A stretch of DNA of 64,000 bases from Ruegeria atlantica (GCA_013032095.1 WQBJ01000009.1:81904-145903); one strand, 5' to 3'; counted from the first letter of the stretch, positions 1-9,607 are shown. Notes: generated from the sequence alone by a model not told the origin. Numbers and translations are program-made.

Positions 1-1
1 G

Positions 2-889
2 GGCTCAAAGGCCGCTCTAAACCGAGTGATCGGTAAGAGGCTGGAACTTGATACGGTAGGTGCGGCAGATGGGGTCAGCCGTATCGTGGATGAGAGCATG
101 GCCAGCGCCGGGCGGATGCACGCAGTTGAGTCGGGCAAGGACCTTGGTCCGCGCACAATGATCGCTTTTGGCGGCAACGGCCCGCTGCATGCCAGCCGGG
201 TGGCGCGCTCCGCCGGGGTGTCACGCATCGTGATCCCGCCCAATCCGGGTGTGGGGTCAGCGGTTGGGTTCCTGTTCGCGCCGGTCTCGTTCGAAATTGT
301 CCGCTCGCGCTATTCGTTGCTGGACAGCATGGATATGGACGGGGTGAACAATCTGTTTGACTCGATGATCGCAGAGGCGAAAGAAGTCGTGGCTCAAGGC
401 GCGGGCACCGCGCCAACCGAGACCCTGCGTACGGCATTCATGCGCTACAATGGGCAAGGTCACGAAATCGAGATAACCTTGCCGGATCGTGCCCTGACGC
501 CTGAGGATCTCGCCCCTCTGACGGCTGCGTTCGAAGAGGAATACCGCAAGCAGTTCTCGCGCCCCGTGCCGGGGATGGAGATTGAGATTTTGAACTGGGC
601 TGTGCGGGTGGCCACCCACGACAGCGCGGTGCCGCCGATACCAGAGACACCCGAATGCACCGCGTTCACTATTACTGAAACACGTCCCATCACCTGCGAT
701 GTGGACGGCTCTAAAAGGGACGCGGCCTTTGTGGCCCGCGCCGATTTGAAACCCGGCGATCACATATTTGGGCCGGCACTGATCCATGAGCCGCAGACCA
801 CTACGCTCGTATCCGCCGATTTCTCGGCCCACGTCGATGCCATCGGCAACCTTGTCCTGTTGCAAGACCAGAAAGGAGGCGAAAAATGA
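2..889 (+). CDS. hyuA: Hydantoinase/5-oxoprolinase subunit A, C-terminal part (5' end outside window)
   Basis: This is the C-terminal ~295 residues of an N-methylhydantoinase A/5-oxoprolinase subunit, an ATP-dependent cyclic-amide hydrolase that works with HyuB. The frame is open to the left window edge, so the GTG at position 26 is an internal valine codon and not a start. The segment carries the family's FGGNGPLHA glycine-rich nucleotide-binding stretch (about residue 48 from that GTG), followed by the IPPNPGVGSAVGFL segment and the beta-rich C-terminal domain. Its stop overlaps the hyuB start in an ATGA at 886-889, so the two subunits are translationally coupled. Family assignment is firm; whether the substrate is a hydantoin, 5-oxoproline or another cyclic amide cannot be read from sequence. 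Confidence 0.9.
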   Translation, partial: GSKAALNRVIGKRLELDTVGAADGVSRIVDESMASAGRMHAVESGKDLGPRTMIAFGGNGPLHASRVARSAGVSRIVIPPNPGVGSAVGFLFAPVSFEIVRSRYSLLDSMDMDGVNNLFDSMIAEAKEVVAQGAGTAPTETLRTAFMRYNGQGHEIEITLPDRALTPEDLAPLTAAFEEEYRKQFSRPVPGMEIEILNWAVRVATHDSAVPPIPETPECTAFTITETRPITCDVDGSKRDAAFVARADLKPGDHIFGPALIHEPQTTTLVSADFSAHVDAIGNLVLLQDQKGGEK

Positions 890-2538
890 CCGCTGAACTT
901 TCCCCCGCCCGCCTGCAAGTGATGTGGAACCGCCTGCTGGCGGTGGTTGAGGAACAGGGCCAGACACTGATCCGCGCTGCTTTCTCACCCATAGTGCGCG
1001 AGTGCGGCGACATTTCTGCCGGGATCTTCGATGTCAATGGCCGGATGCTGGCCCAGGCCGTGACCGGCACGCCCGGCCATATCAATACCATGGCCGAAGC
1101 GGTGCTGCACTTGCGCGGGCGTTTTTCGCTGCAGGACATGAAGCCCGGCGATATCTACATGACCAATGACCCGTGGCTTGCCTCGGGTCATTTGAATGAC
1201 TTCCTGCTGATGATGCCCGCGTTCAAGGATGACAAAGTGGTTGGCTTCACCTCCTGCACGTCACATCTAGTCGATCTGGGCGGTCTTGGTATGGGACCGG
1301 AAGGCTCGGATATCTATGACGAAGGCCTGCTGATCCCTCCGTGTAAACTAGTCGAAGAAGGCACACCCAACGCCCTGCTGATGGACATTATCCGTGCCAA
1401 TTCACGCGAGCCGATTGCCAATGAGGGCGACATCTACGCGCTGATTGCCTGCTGTGAGGCCGGGGTGAAACGTCTGGTCGCGATGATGGACGAGTTCGGG
1501 ATCGACGATCTGGATAGGCTTGGCTCTTATATCATAGAAACGTCCCGCAAGGGCGCGCTGGAGGCGATCGCCGAGGTGCCCCAAGGTGTCTACAAAAACG
1601 TGCTGCGCATGGACGGTTATGAGAATGAGCTGGAGCTGCACGCCTCCCTGACCGTCACCAATGACGGAATGCATGTCGATTTCACTGGCACATCGGGCTG
1701 TTCGAAAAAGGGCATCAACGTACCGCTGAACTATGCTACGGCCTATACGGTTTTTGCCCTGCGCTGCATCGTTGGCCCGGACATTCCGAACAACGCGGGT
1801 TCGCTGGAGCCGTTCACAGTCGATGGACCAAAGGGCTGTATCCTGAACGCACAGCGCCCGGTACCCGTCGCGATGCGCCACACTCTCGGGCAGGTGACGC
1901 CCGATCTGGTGCTGGGCTGCTTGCATCAAGCACTGCCAGATCAGGTGCCCGCGGAAGGGGCTTCGTGTATGTTCGACCTACCTATGCGGCACGCGCCGGA
2001 AGTCGCGGCCAATGGGGGGCGTGAGTTTGCCATCGAACCGGTCCACAATGGCGGCACAGGCGCGCGGCCGCACGCGGATGGATTATCGGCCACGGCCTAT
2101 CCTTCAGGTGTGTTCGGATCTCAGGTTGAAATCACTGAAAGCGTGGCACCCGTGATCATGTGGCGACGCGAGTTGCTGCCAGACTCGGGCGGCCCGGGCA
2201 AGTATCGCGGGGGGCTTGGTCAGAGGATCGAGATGACCTCCTCCAACAACGCGCCGTTTATAGTTTTCCTGTCAGTTGAACGGCTGAAATTCCCTGCTCT
2301 GGGTCGCATGGGCGGTCATCCCGGCGCCCCGGGGCGTATCCGGTTCCGAGATGGCGATGGCAACATCCCCGGAAAGGGAGAGTTGCGGGTCGAGGGGGAG
2401 GACTACCTGATCTTCGATACCCCGGGCGGCGGCGGTTTTGGCGATCCGGCTGAACGCGACCCAAACGCGCTGGCACTGGACCTCAAACGCGGTTTGGTCA
2501 CTGAAGAGGGTGCCAAAGCCTATGGAGACGTATCATGA
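886..2538 (+). CDS. hyuB: Hydantoinase/5-oxoprolinase subunit B
   Basis: This 550-residue protein is a full-length HyuB-type subunit, the usual partner of HyuA in ATP-dependent opening of a hydantoin-like or 5-oxoproline ring in the cytoplasm. Typical family segments are visible: the N-terminal FSPIVRECGDISAGIFD block, the DIYMTNDPWLASGHLND block (about residues 88-104) and a C-terminal glycine-rich TPGGGGFGDP near the end. The ATG overlaps the hyuA stop, and its own stop overlaps the start of the next gene (ATGA at 2535-2538). The four genes from hyuA to 4339 therefore look like one translationally coupled operon. No frameshift or missing block is seen. Confidence 0.93.
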   Translation: MTAELSPARLQVMWNRLLAVVEEQGQTLIRAAFSPIVRECGDISAGIFDVNGRMLAQAVTGTPGHINTMAEAVLHLRGRFSLQDMKPGDIYMTNDPWLASGHLNDFLLMMPAFKDDKVVGFTSCTSHLVDLGGLGMGPEGSDIYDEGLLIPPCKLVEEGTPNALLMDIIRANSREPIANEGDIYALIACCEAGVKRLVAMMDEFGIDDLDRLGSYIIETSRKGALEAIAEVPQGVYKNVLRMDGYENELELHASLTVTNDGMHVDFTGTSGCSKKGINVPLNYATAYTVFALRCIVGPDIPNNAGSLEPFTVDGPKGCILNAQRPVPVAMRHTLGQVTPDLVLGCLHQALPDQVPAEGASCMFDLPMRHAPEVAANGGREFAIEPVHNGGTGARPHADGLSATAYPSGVFGSQVEITESVAPVIMWRRELLPDSGGPGKYRGGLGQRIEMTSSNNAPFIVFLSVERLKFPALGRMGGHPGAPGRIRFRDGDGNIPGKGELRVEGEDYLIFDTPGGGGFGDPAERDPNALALDLKRGLVTEEGAKAYGDVS

Positions 2539-3602
2539 TCCTGGCCGTAGAACACGTCCGGCAGATGGCGGCCTACGCTCTGGCTGATCTGGGTGGGCCC
2601 GGGACCATCTCGCTGGCTCAGAATGAAAGCGCCTTTCCGGCCAGCCCAGCAGCGATTGCAGCGGGGCGGGTAGCCCTGGAGCAGATGCCGCTCTATCCAG
2701 ACCCCGACTGGCCCGAACTGCGCGAGGCGATTGCCGAAACATATGGGGTAACGAGCGAGAATATCCTGTGCGGGGCTGGGTCAATGGAGTTGATCGGCTG
2801 CCTGATCCGTTCTTTTGCCGGGCCGGGCGATCGGGTGTTGGGCACCGACTATGGCTATGCCTACGTGGCCTCTGCTTCGGCGCAGGTTCAGGCGGACTAT
2901 GTGAAGGCGCGCGAAGTGGATATGACCGTCTCGGTCGATGATGTTCTGACCGCGGTTACGCCCGAAACCCGGATCGTCTTCGTCTGCAATCCGGGAAACC
3001 CCACCGGGACTCTGATACCGAACTCTGAAATTGTCCGCCTTCGCAATGCTCTGCCCGGGGGTGTGCTGTTGGTGGTCGATCAAGCCTATGCGGAATTTGC
3101 GGATGAGGATCAGAACCCGGCTGAGATTTTCGCGCTCGTCGACCACGGCAATACCGTGGTCATGCGTACCTTCTCCAAGGCTTATGGGTTGGCCGGGGCG
3201 CGCGTGGGCTGGGGTCTGTTCCCGCCTGCGATCGGGGTGGAGGTGCGCAAGCTTCTGAACCCGAACAATGTTTCAATCCCCTCGCAAGCCATGGCCACGG
3301 CGGCGGTGCAGGATCAGGCGCATATGCAAGATACCGTCGCTAAAACCGCCGCAATACGGGACCGTTTCGCCAATGGGTGTCGGGCGTTGGGGCTGACGGT
3401 TGCACCGAGCCATACCAACTTTGTACTGATCCGCTTTGCCGACGTCGAGACTGCGCAAAAAGCGGACAAGGCCCTGCGCGCGCAAGGGCTTCTGATGCGG
3501 GGGATGGGCGGCTATGGTCTGGCCGACTGTCTGCGCGCAACGATCTGTGACGATGAAGTCATGGATCGCTGCCTGACCGTGCTGAAAGAGGTGACGTCAT
3601 GA
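2535..3602 (+). CDS. HisC-like pyridoxal-phosphate aminotransferase (fold type I)
   Basis: A 355-residue class I/II aminotransferase that resembles histidinol-phosphate aminotransferase. The CNPGNPTGT loop lies at residues 151-159 and the Schiff-base lysine is K215 in TFSKAYGLAGARVGWG. It sits in a catabolic hydantoinase operon and not among histidine biosynthesis genes, so it more probably acts on an amino acid released by, or feeding, the HyuAB reaction; that is inference. It overlaps both neighbours by ATGA (2535-2538 and 3599-3602). A true HisC role is possible but unlikely from context. Confidence 0.85.
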   Translation: MILAVEHVRQMAAYALADLGGPGTISLAQNESAFPASPAAIAAGRVALEQMPLYPDPDWPELREAIAETYGVTSENILCGAGSMELIGCLIRSFAGPGDRVLGTDYGYAYVASASAQVQADYVKAREVDMTVSVDDVLTAVTPETRIVFVCNPGNPTGTLIPNSEIVRLRNALPGGVLLVVDQAYAEFADEDQNPAEIFALVDHGNTVVMRTFSKAYGLAGARVGWGLFPPAIGVEVRKLLNPNNVSIPSQAMATAAVQDQAHMQDTVAKTAAIRDRFANGCRALGLTVAPSHTNFVLIRFADVETAQKADKALRAQGLLMRGMGGYGLADCLRATICDDEVMDRCLTVLKEVTS

Positions 3603-4339
3603 CCCATGAAACCCGGACGCGCGCCAAGATCGGCGTGTTGGTGCCCTTTACCAACACTAATCTCGAACCAGATATGTTGCTGATGCGCTGCCCGGATACG
3701 ACAGTGCATTTCCAACGCATGGGCGGCTATGACGTGGATGAGATCCCGGGCTCGGACCAGATGGCCGGTCTGGGAGCCTCGGATATCAGTCATGATCTGA
3801 AGATGATCTCGGGCGTGCGCCCCGATGTTGTTCTATATGGCTGCACCTCGGCCACGCTGACCCACGGCCCATCGTTTGACGACCAGCTGGCGCGGGACAT
3901 CAAAGCGGGGTCTGGTGCTTTGTCCTTCACCGCCGCCGGTGCGCTGGTGGACGCGATCAAAATGCTTGGCGTTTCAAAGGTTGGGTTCTCATCACCCTAT
4001 CTGGGCGAAATCAATTCACAGGCGATGGATTTTCTGGCGCAAAACCAGATTACGACAGTCAAATGCGCCGATATTGGGCGTGAGCTGGGCAACTACGGGC
4101 AAGGCGAACTGACCCCGGACGAGGTCTTTGACCTGGCCTGCCAAGCCGATCACCCAGAGGCAGAGGCCATTGTGCTCAGCTGCACCGACATGCGCGCCGT
4201 CGAGGCCGTCGACCGCATTGAGGCCGCTCTGGACAAACCGGTAGTGACTTCAAACCAAGCCATGATGTTTGCAGTTATGCGAGCTCTCGGCTTACCACGT
4301 CAGGGTAATGTTCCGGGACGGCTGTTCGATCTGCTCTGA
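3599..4339 (+). CDS. Asp/Glu racemase / maleate isomerase superfamily enzyme
   Basis: This 246-residue protein belongs to the cofactor-independent Asp/Glu/hydantoin racemase superfamily, closest in layout to maleate isomerase and arylmalonate decarboxylase. These enzymes use one or two active-site cysteines. Both are visible here: C82 in YGCTSAT and C195 in LSCTDMRA. Beside HyuAB a hydantoin or amino-acid racemase is a natural guess, but a maleate-type cis-trans isomerase or a decarboxylase fits the motifs equally well. It is the last gene of the coupled operon and converges with the MmgE/PrpD gene 26 bases downstream; no clear terminator hairpin was seen between them. Confidence 0.85.
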   Translation: MTHETRTRAKIGVLVPFTNTNLEPDMLLMRCPDTTVHFQRMGGYDVDEIPGSDQMAGLGASDISHDLKMISGVRPDVVLYGCTSATLTHGPSFDDQLARDIKAGSGALSFTAAGALVDAIKMLGVSKVGFSSPYLGEINSQAMDFLAQNQITTVKCADIGRELGNYGQGELTPDEVFDLACQADHPEAEAIVLSCTDMRAVEAVDRIEAALDKPVVTSNQAMMFAVMRALGLPRQGNVPGRLFDLL

Positions 4340-4365
4340 GCGCGGCAGGAACCTACACTCCGATC

Positions 4366-5721
4366 CTAACGTTTGTCCGGCGCGTCGTATATCAATGCGC
4401 CGAGGTCCGAGAACTTTGAACTAGGCGCCTGCAAACCCAAGACCGCGTCGCGAATATCCGCGGCGCGGGCGACGCCCAGACTCGGAGCCGCAAATTCCAT
4501 GAATTTTTCAATCACCTCGCTCTGCTCCATTGGTGCTTCAGGCCCGCCGCGGGCATGAACATCTCCGGAGTCCAGCACTCTTCCGTCTTTCAATACGATG
4601 CTGACATCGGCGACCCGGCTTTCGGGGAAGCGCTCTGAATGCCGTGCTACTTCGGCAACCGAAATACGGTCGACAATCGAGGCCACCAACGAATCGGACA
4701 GGCCAGATCCTGTGATATGTTCAACACCGATACGGCCGTAGGCCACCATAGTCGCAACGGCGAACGGCAGCGAATATTGCGCCTTCGAAGTATCGTCTGG
4801 CATGCCCTGAAACAGACAGGCGCTTTCTCGAAACGTGTTGACCTGAATCGTCGCAATATCTTCATGCGTCAGGTCGTGATCGCGCATCAATGCCCGCGTG
4901 GCATCGATCGCCGCATGAGCCCAGCGGCAGATCGGGTAAGGTTTTACGTATTGGTGCTCCATCTGCCAGAATGTGCCCAGATCCTGCCAGTGGGACGCAA
5001 CTTCTTCGGCCTCGATGGTGATCGCAGGTGCGCCAGTAAACCCTTTCTCGGCCAGTACCGCTGCCGAAATACCCACCAACGCCCCCCAGCCCGAGCCATC
5101 GTGCAGCATGGTGGGGTTAGCAATCTCGCGCATCATCTGGCTGCGCGGACCATGATATTCAGCGATACCCATGGCCTGCCGCATCTGTTCCGCACCCAGA
5201 CCGCGCAAACGCGCCGCCACTGCCGCGACCCCCAGAGCGTTCCATGCGCCCGAGGTATGATAGTCGCTGACTGTGTTGTGTAGCGAAAGCCCCGCGCGCC
5301 CGGCGACCTCATAGCCTATGGTCACGGTAGCCAGTGCCTCTGGGCCAGAAAAATCACCGACAGTTTCTGCAATCGCGGCCAGAGCCGGAACAACAACCAC
5401 ACCTATGTGGCCTTTGGTTGGGTTATACCCGTCATGGCCGTCTAGGTTATCGGTTTGGGTGGCCGCCGCATACGCCGCGCCCGCAATACTGACCCGTCGG
5501 CCATCGAACAGCATTCGGGCGCTCATGTTCGGTTCGCCGGTGCCAAAAAGGGCCAATGCACCCTCGCGCGCGATGCGACCCGCCGTCATAGGCCCCGCGC
5601 CGATGGTAATACCCAGCGTATCGAGCAGCATCAGTGCTGCTGCTGCCCGCGTGGTTTCAGGAAAATCTTGCGCGCGGCGTTCAAGCGCAAACTCGGCGAC
5701 GGTTTGGAAAGTGTCTGTCAC
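4366..5721 (-). CDS. MmgE/PrpD family protein
   Basis: A 451-residue member of the MmgE/PrpD family, whose characterised members include 2-methylcitrate dehydratase and cis-aconitate decarboxylase. The N-terminal alpha-helical half includes the DNLDGHDGYNPTKGHIG segment, the family's catalytic region with conserved Asp, His and Lys; a smaller C-terminal domain follows. Translation appears to start at a GTG (5719-5721) with an AGGA about 6 bases upstream. In catabolic clusters such proteins usually dehydrate or decarboxylate small di- or tricarboxylic acids; the substrate is unknown. It is divergent from the LysR gene, which may control it. Confidence 0.88.
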   Translation of the reverse strand: MTDTFQTVAEFALERRAQDFPETTRAAAALMLLDTLGITIGAGPMTAGRIAREGALALFGTGEPNMSARMLFDGRRVSIAGAAYAAATQTDNLDGHDGYNPTKGHIGVVVVPALAAIAETVGDFSGPEALATVTIGYEVAGRAGLSLHNTVSDYHTSGAWNALGVAAVAARLRGLGAEQMRQAMGIAEYHGPRSQMMREIANPTMLHDGSGWGALVGISAAVLAEKGFTGAPAITIEAEEVASHWQDLGTFWQMEHQYVKPYPICRWAHAAIDATRALMRDHDLTHEDIATIQVNTFRESACLFQGMPDDTSKAQYSLPFAVATMVAYGRIGVEHITGSGLSDSLVASIVDRISVAEVARHSERFPESRVADVSIVLKDGRVLDSGDVHARGGPEAPMEQSEVIEKFMEFAAPSLGVARAADIRDAVLGLQAPSSKFSDLGALIYDAPDKR

Positions 5722-5933
5722 GGCATCCTGCGGCTAGCTTGCATGGTTTGAAAAACCTTAGGCAGGTTTTATCATCGAGGCACGAAAACATTCTTGGGGC
5801 TATGGCCCCAGTTTATTTGCAGCTTTTCTCGCTCTGCGTTTAGCTTATGAAACGGAGCAAGAGTCGCAGTTGAACAAGACTCAACCAAATTGGCCCATAA
5901 CTTTACTCTGCGCTCTGTTTGAAAAGTACCGTC

Positions 5934-6821
5934 ATGATGAACCTGCCCCACCTGACTTTTCTGCGGTCTTTCGAAGCCGCCGCCCGCCATTTGAGTTTCA
6001 CCAGCGCCGCTGAAGAATTGAACTGCACCCAATCGGCCGTCAGTAATCACGTGCGCTCACTTGAGGAGTTCTTGCAAAGGCCACTTTTTGTCCGTCACGC
6101 TCGTTCCCTGTCCTTGACTGACGTGGGTGAGGCATACCTGCCATCCGTTCGCCACGCTTTGCAGGAAATTGACGTGGCCACCCAGTCCGTCATTCAACGT
6201 TCACATAACCGCAAAGTGGTGGTGTCCTGCCCGGTAAGTCTAGCCGAAAACTGGCTGCCTGACGTCATTCGCGGTTTTAACGCCATGCACCCGGATATCG
6301 ACCTGACCGTGCATGGCACGCTTTGGAGCGATGTCGGAGCGAATGTTTCGGACATCTCGATCACAATCGACCACATTGATGATGTTGTGTCGGATGCCGA
6401 GCGGATGTGGCCCGAAAAACTCTCGGTGGTTTGCGCACCTGACTTCCGGCTCAAAGGCGCGCCGCTGGCCGATCCAACCCAACTACAGGACGCGCCGCTT
6501 ATCCATATTCTGGGCCGCCCCGCTTATTGGGAGCGTGTGGCCCAACATTTCGGGTTGTCCGATTTGAACCAGAAGGACGGGCTGCGGACAAACGCTTCGA
6601 ATCTAGCGATGGAAATGGCCGCAAATTCACTGGGATGCGTTGCCCTGCCGCGCTCACTGACCAAGTCTCATGTGGACCGGGGGCTGCTGATCGAACCTTT
6701 CACCTTCGATTTGGACAGCCCCTGGGCCTATTTCATTCGACTCAAAGAGAAACCCATGTCGACGCCGGTCAGGCTGTTTCAGGAATGGCTGCTGCAGGCA
6801 GCAGCCGAGATGGATAACTGA
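5934..6821 (+). CDS. LysR-type transcriptional regulator (GcvA-like)
   Basis: A ~295-residue LysR-family regulator. The N-terminal winged helix-turn-helix is clear (LSFTSAAEELNCTQSAVSNH, about residues 22-41), followed by a substrate-binding-like effector domain. The ATG at 5934 (or 5937) is preferred because it places the protein start just before the HTH; an upstream TTG at 5919 adds only five residues. The gene is divergent from MmgE/PrpD over a 212-bp gap, the usual arrangement for a LysR regulator and its target. It is convergent with the FAD/GcvT dehydrogenase. Confidence 0.92.
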   Translation: MMNLPHLTFLRSFEAAARHLSFTSAAEELNCTQSAVSNHVRSLEEFLQRPLFVRHARSLSLTDVGEAYLPSVRHALQEIDVATQSVIQRSHNRKVVVSCPVSLAENWLPDVIRGFNAMHPDIDLTVHGTLWSDVGANVSDISITIDHIDDVVSDAERMWPEKLSVVCAPDFRLKGAPLADPTQLQDAPLIHILGRPAYWERVAQHFGLSDLNQKDGLRTNASNLAMEMAANSLGCVALPRSLTKSHVDRGLLIEPFTFDLDSPWAYFIRLKEKPMSTPVRLFQEWLLQAAAEMDN

Positions 6822-6846
6822 CCGGCCCGTTAGCTGGCAGGGCCGA

Positions 6847-9291
6847 TCAAACGGCCTCCTCCATTGCAGGTTTGACATCGCGCAGGCGGTGACCTTTGGG
6901 ATCAAATGGGGCTTCTGCGAGAACCTTAGCCTTGTGCGGTTTGCCCAGAATAAAGATCTCAACCGTGTCGCCGGGTTGGGCCACCTTCGGGTCTACATAA
7001 CCCAGCGCCAGCGACTTCCCGACTGAATACCCATAAGCACCTGAAGTCACGCGACCCGCAGACGTGCCGTCGGTGGCAAAGATCGGCTCACCCCCGGTGG
7101 CGTCGGCCTCTTCGGTCACATCGACTTCGAAGATCGAGAACAGTTCACGCGGCGCGTTGTCTTTGATGGCCAGATACGCGTCTTTGTGCAGGAACTCCTT
7201 GTCCAGCTTGATCAGACCCGCCAGCCCAACCTCTTGCGGGTAGTATTCCTGCGAATACTCGCGACCCCATGAACCATATCCTTTTTCAATACGCAGCGAT
7301 CCCAGCGCACGGCCGCCAACCGGGCCACCGTCCAGTTCCCGTGCGGCATCCAGCAGCGCGGAATAGAGCCTGATCTGATCGGTCTCAGCACAGTGCAGTT
7401 CCCACCCCAGATCACCGGTAAAGCTGACACGGATGGCAAGGCACGTGACCCCGGCGACCTCGATCGTGGCTGAGCGCATGAAGCGGAACGCTTCGTTCGA
7501 CAGATCCGCATTGGTCAGGCGCTGCAGCAGGTCGCGCGACTTTGGCCCAGCCACATTGAACCCTGCGATGCGGTCGGTTGCGACCTCGACCGTGGTGCCC
7601 GCGGGCATCGGAACCATGTTGAAGAATCGTTGATGATAGCGTTCGGCCATACCCGATCCGATCATCATGTATTCATCCTCGGCGACCTTGGTGATTGTGA
7701 AGTCGCCCGCCACCCCACCACGCACCGAGATCAGCGGAGTCAGGCAGGAGCGCCCCACCTCAGTTGGCACCCGGTTGGCCACCAGCTTGTCCAGCCAGTC
7801 GTGCGCGCCCGGGCCCTTGATCACGTAATTGGCAAAGTTTGAGATGTCGATGACACCGACATTCTCGCGCAGCATCTTCACCTCGCGGCCCACCGGATCG
7901 AACCAGTTCTGGCGGGTAAAGCCGTTGGTTTCTTCGGTTCCCGTCTGATCGGCGAACCACAGCGGGTGTTCCCAGCCGCAGTTCAGGCCAAAGACGCAGC
8001 CCATGTCCTTTTGCATCTCATACGCCGGACGCACGCGGGCCGGGCGGCCAGCGCTGCGTTCCTCGTTTGGGAAGTGGATCTTGAAGCGGTGGACATAAGA
8101 ATCCTGCACTCGCGCCTTGGTGAAGTTTTTGTCGGCCCAGTCGCCAAAGCGGGCCAGATCCCAGGCGAACATGTCATATTGCGGCTCGCCCTGGATCATC
8201 CATTGCGCCGCCAACAGGCCCAATCCACCGGACTGTGAGAAACCGGGGATCAGACCTCCGATCAGAAAATAATTCTTCAATTCAGGCACCGGCCCCCACA
8301 GCATGTTGGAGTCAGGCGACCAGATCATTGGCCCGTTGATCACCCGCTTGACCCCAGCGGTGGCCGCAACCGGCACACGCTCCGTGGCGCGGATCACGTT
8401 TTCCATGATCCGGTCCAGATCGTCGGGGAACAGCTCATGGGCAAAATCCAGCGGCGTGCCCTCTTCGGCCCAGAACTTCATATCCTTCTCATAAGCGCCG
8501 ATCAGCAAGCCATTGCCTTCCTGGCGGAAGTAATATTCGCCATCCCGGTCCGCAATTGAGGGCAGACGACGACCCAGATTGGCCACCTCGTCGATGCTTT
8601 CGGTCACGAAATACTGATGCTCGGTCGGTTGCAGCGGCAGGGTCAAACCCGCCAGCGCCGCCACCTCGCGTCCCCAGAGCCCCGCGGCGTTCACCACCCA
8701 TTGCGTGTGAATGTCGCCCTTAGTCGTGCGCACGATCCAGCTGCCGTCGGGCTGTTGCTCGGTCCCAATCACCGGGCAGAACCGTTCGATGGTGGCGCCC
8801 ATGGCACGCGCCCCGGCGGCATAGGCATGGGGCACGCCCGAGGGGTCCACATTTCCGCCATCGGGTTCATACATGATGCAGCGAATATCATCGAACTGCG
8901 CCAGCGGGTGCAGCTCCTTTGCCTCTTCCCGGCTGACCTCGTGGAAATTCAACCCATAGAATCTGGCCTTGGCCTCTTGCAGGCGCAGCTGATGCTCGCG
9001 CTCTTCTGTCTGAGCCAGATACAACGAGCCGGGCTGGAACACACCGCAGCTCTGACCGGTTTCCTTCTCCAATTCTTTATACAAATTCATCGTATAGTGC
9101 TGGATGCGGGTGATGTTGTTGTTGTCGTGCAGCCCGTGAATATTGGCTGCTGCGTGCCAGGTCGAGCCGCTGGTCAACTCATCCCGTTCCAGCAGGATAA
9201 CATCCGTCCAGCCCAGCTTGGCCAGGTGATACAGGATCGAACATCCGGCCAGACCGCCACCTATTACGACTGCTTGTGCATGAGTTTTCAT
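6847..9291 (-). CDS. FAD-dependent dehydrogenase with GcvT domain (dimethylglycine/sarcosine dehydrogenase type)
   Basis: An 814-residue two-domain enzyme. The N-terminal DAO-type FAD domain starts with VVIGGGLAGCSILYHLAKLG (residues 8-27). It carries STWHAAANIHG, where the His is the residue to which dimethylglycine and sarcosine dehydrogenases attach FAD covalently. The C-terminal ~400 residues are a GcvT/aminomethyltransferase-like tetrahydrofolate domain. Family members demethylate an N-methyl amine and pass the one-carbon unit to folate. The start at 9291 has an AGGAAAG ribosome-binding site; an upstream start at 9360 would add unrelated residues. The glycine-betaine monooxygenase near 32 kb would produce dimethylglycine, a plausible substrate, but the two loci are not adjacent. 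Confidence 0.88.
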   Translation of the reverse strand: MKTHAQAVVIGGGLAGCSILYHLAKLGWTDVILLERDELTSGSTWHAAANIHGLHDNNNITRIQHYTMNLYKELEKETGQSCGVFQPGSLYLAQTEEREHQLRLQEAKARFYGLNFHEVSREEAKELHPLAQFDDIRCIMYEPDGGNVDPSGVPHAYAAGARAMGATIERFCPVIGTEQQPDGSWIVRTTKGDIHTQWVVNAAGLWGREVAALAGLTLPLQPTEHQYFVTESIDEVANLGRRLPSIADRDGEYYFRQEGNGLLIGAYEKDMKFWAEEGTPLDFAHELFPDDLDRIMENVIRATERVPVAATAGVKRVINGPMIWSPDSNMLWGPVPELKNYFLIGGLIPGFSQSGGLGLLAAQWMIQGEPQYDMFAWDLARFGDWADKNFTKARVQDSYVHRFKIHFPNEERSAGRPARVRPAYEMQKDMGCVFGLNCGWEHPLWFADQTGTEETNGFTRQNWFDPVGREVKMLRENVGVIDISNFANYVIKGPGAHDWLDKLVANRVPTEVGRSCLTPLISVRGGVAGDFTITKVAEDEYMMIGSGMAERYHQRFFNMVPMPAGTTVEVATDRIAGFNVAGPKSRDLLQRLTNADLSNEAFRFMRSATIEVAGVTCLAIRVSFTGDLGWELHCAETDQIRLYSALLDAARELDGGPVGGRALGSLRIEKGYGSWGREYSQEYYPQEVGLAGLIKLDKEFLHKDAYLAIKDNAPRELFSIFEVDVTEEADATGGEPIFATDGTSAGRVTSGAYGYSVGKSLALGYVDPKVAQPGDTVEIFILGKPHKAKVLAEAPFDPKGHRLRDVKPAMEEAV

Positions 9292-9607
9292 GGGTTTTCT
9301 TTCCTGTAAGGGTCTCTGGCTAAGGTGGGTTTTATGGTGACACGCAGACCGAGATAGCATTCAGCGGGCCGAACGCGCCTTTGCCTAAGAATACAAGTGT
9401 CGCCTTCTGACATCTGGAACCATCCAATCAGAGATATCATTCCAGCAAGATATATGAGGCAGCCGTCTAAAACTCTCACAAAAAAAACGGGGGCATTGCC
9501 TGCGCTCGTGTTGAGCGTATGAACTTCGCTGCAGCGCATGTCAGCTATACTGCGGAGTCCCACAAAGCCAGGCACGAACAGGAATGCCCGGCTTTCGAGA
9601 TATCTTG
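9292..9607. other. Intergenic region with hairpin; no gene supported
   Basis: This 316-base gap separates the FAD/GcvT dehydrogenase start from the end of the RraA-family gene; both are on the minus strand. It must hold the promoter of the dehydrogenase, but no convincing -35/-10 pair could be picked out. The only clear structure is the hairpin listed separately at 9564-9595. Confidence 0.5.
9564..9595 (-). terminator. Hairpin downstream of RraA-like gene (candidate terminator)
   Basis: An 11-bp stem with one mismatch (9564-9574 against 9585-9595, AAAGCC...GGCTTT arms) and a 10-base loop lies 13 bases beyond the stop of the RraA-like gene. It is a candidate end point for the minus-strand operon that begins at 13685. 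The following T-tract is weak, so intrinsic termination is only probable. Confidence 0.5.

Noticed and set aside
9288..9575. 95-codon minus-strand frame upstream of the FAD/GcvT gene
   Set aside because: It overlaps the promoter and start of the dehydrogenase, has no ribosome-binding site and no family resemblance.
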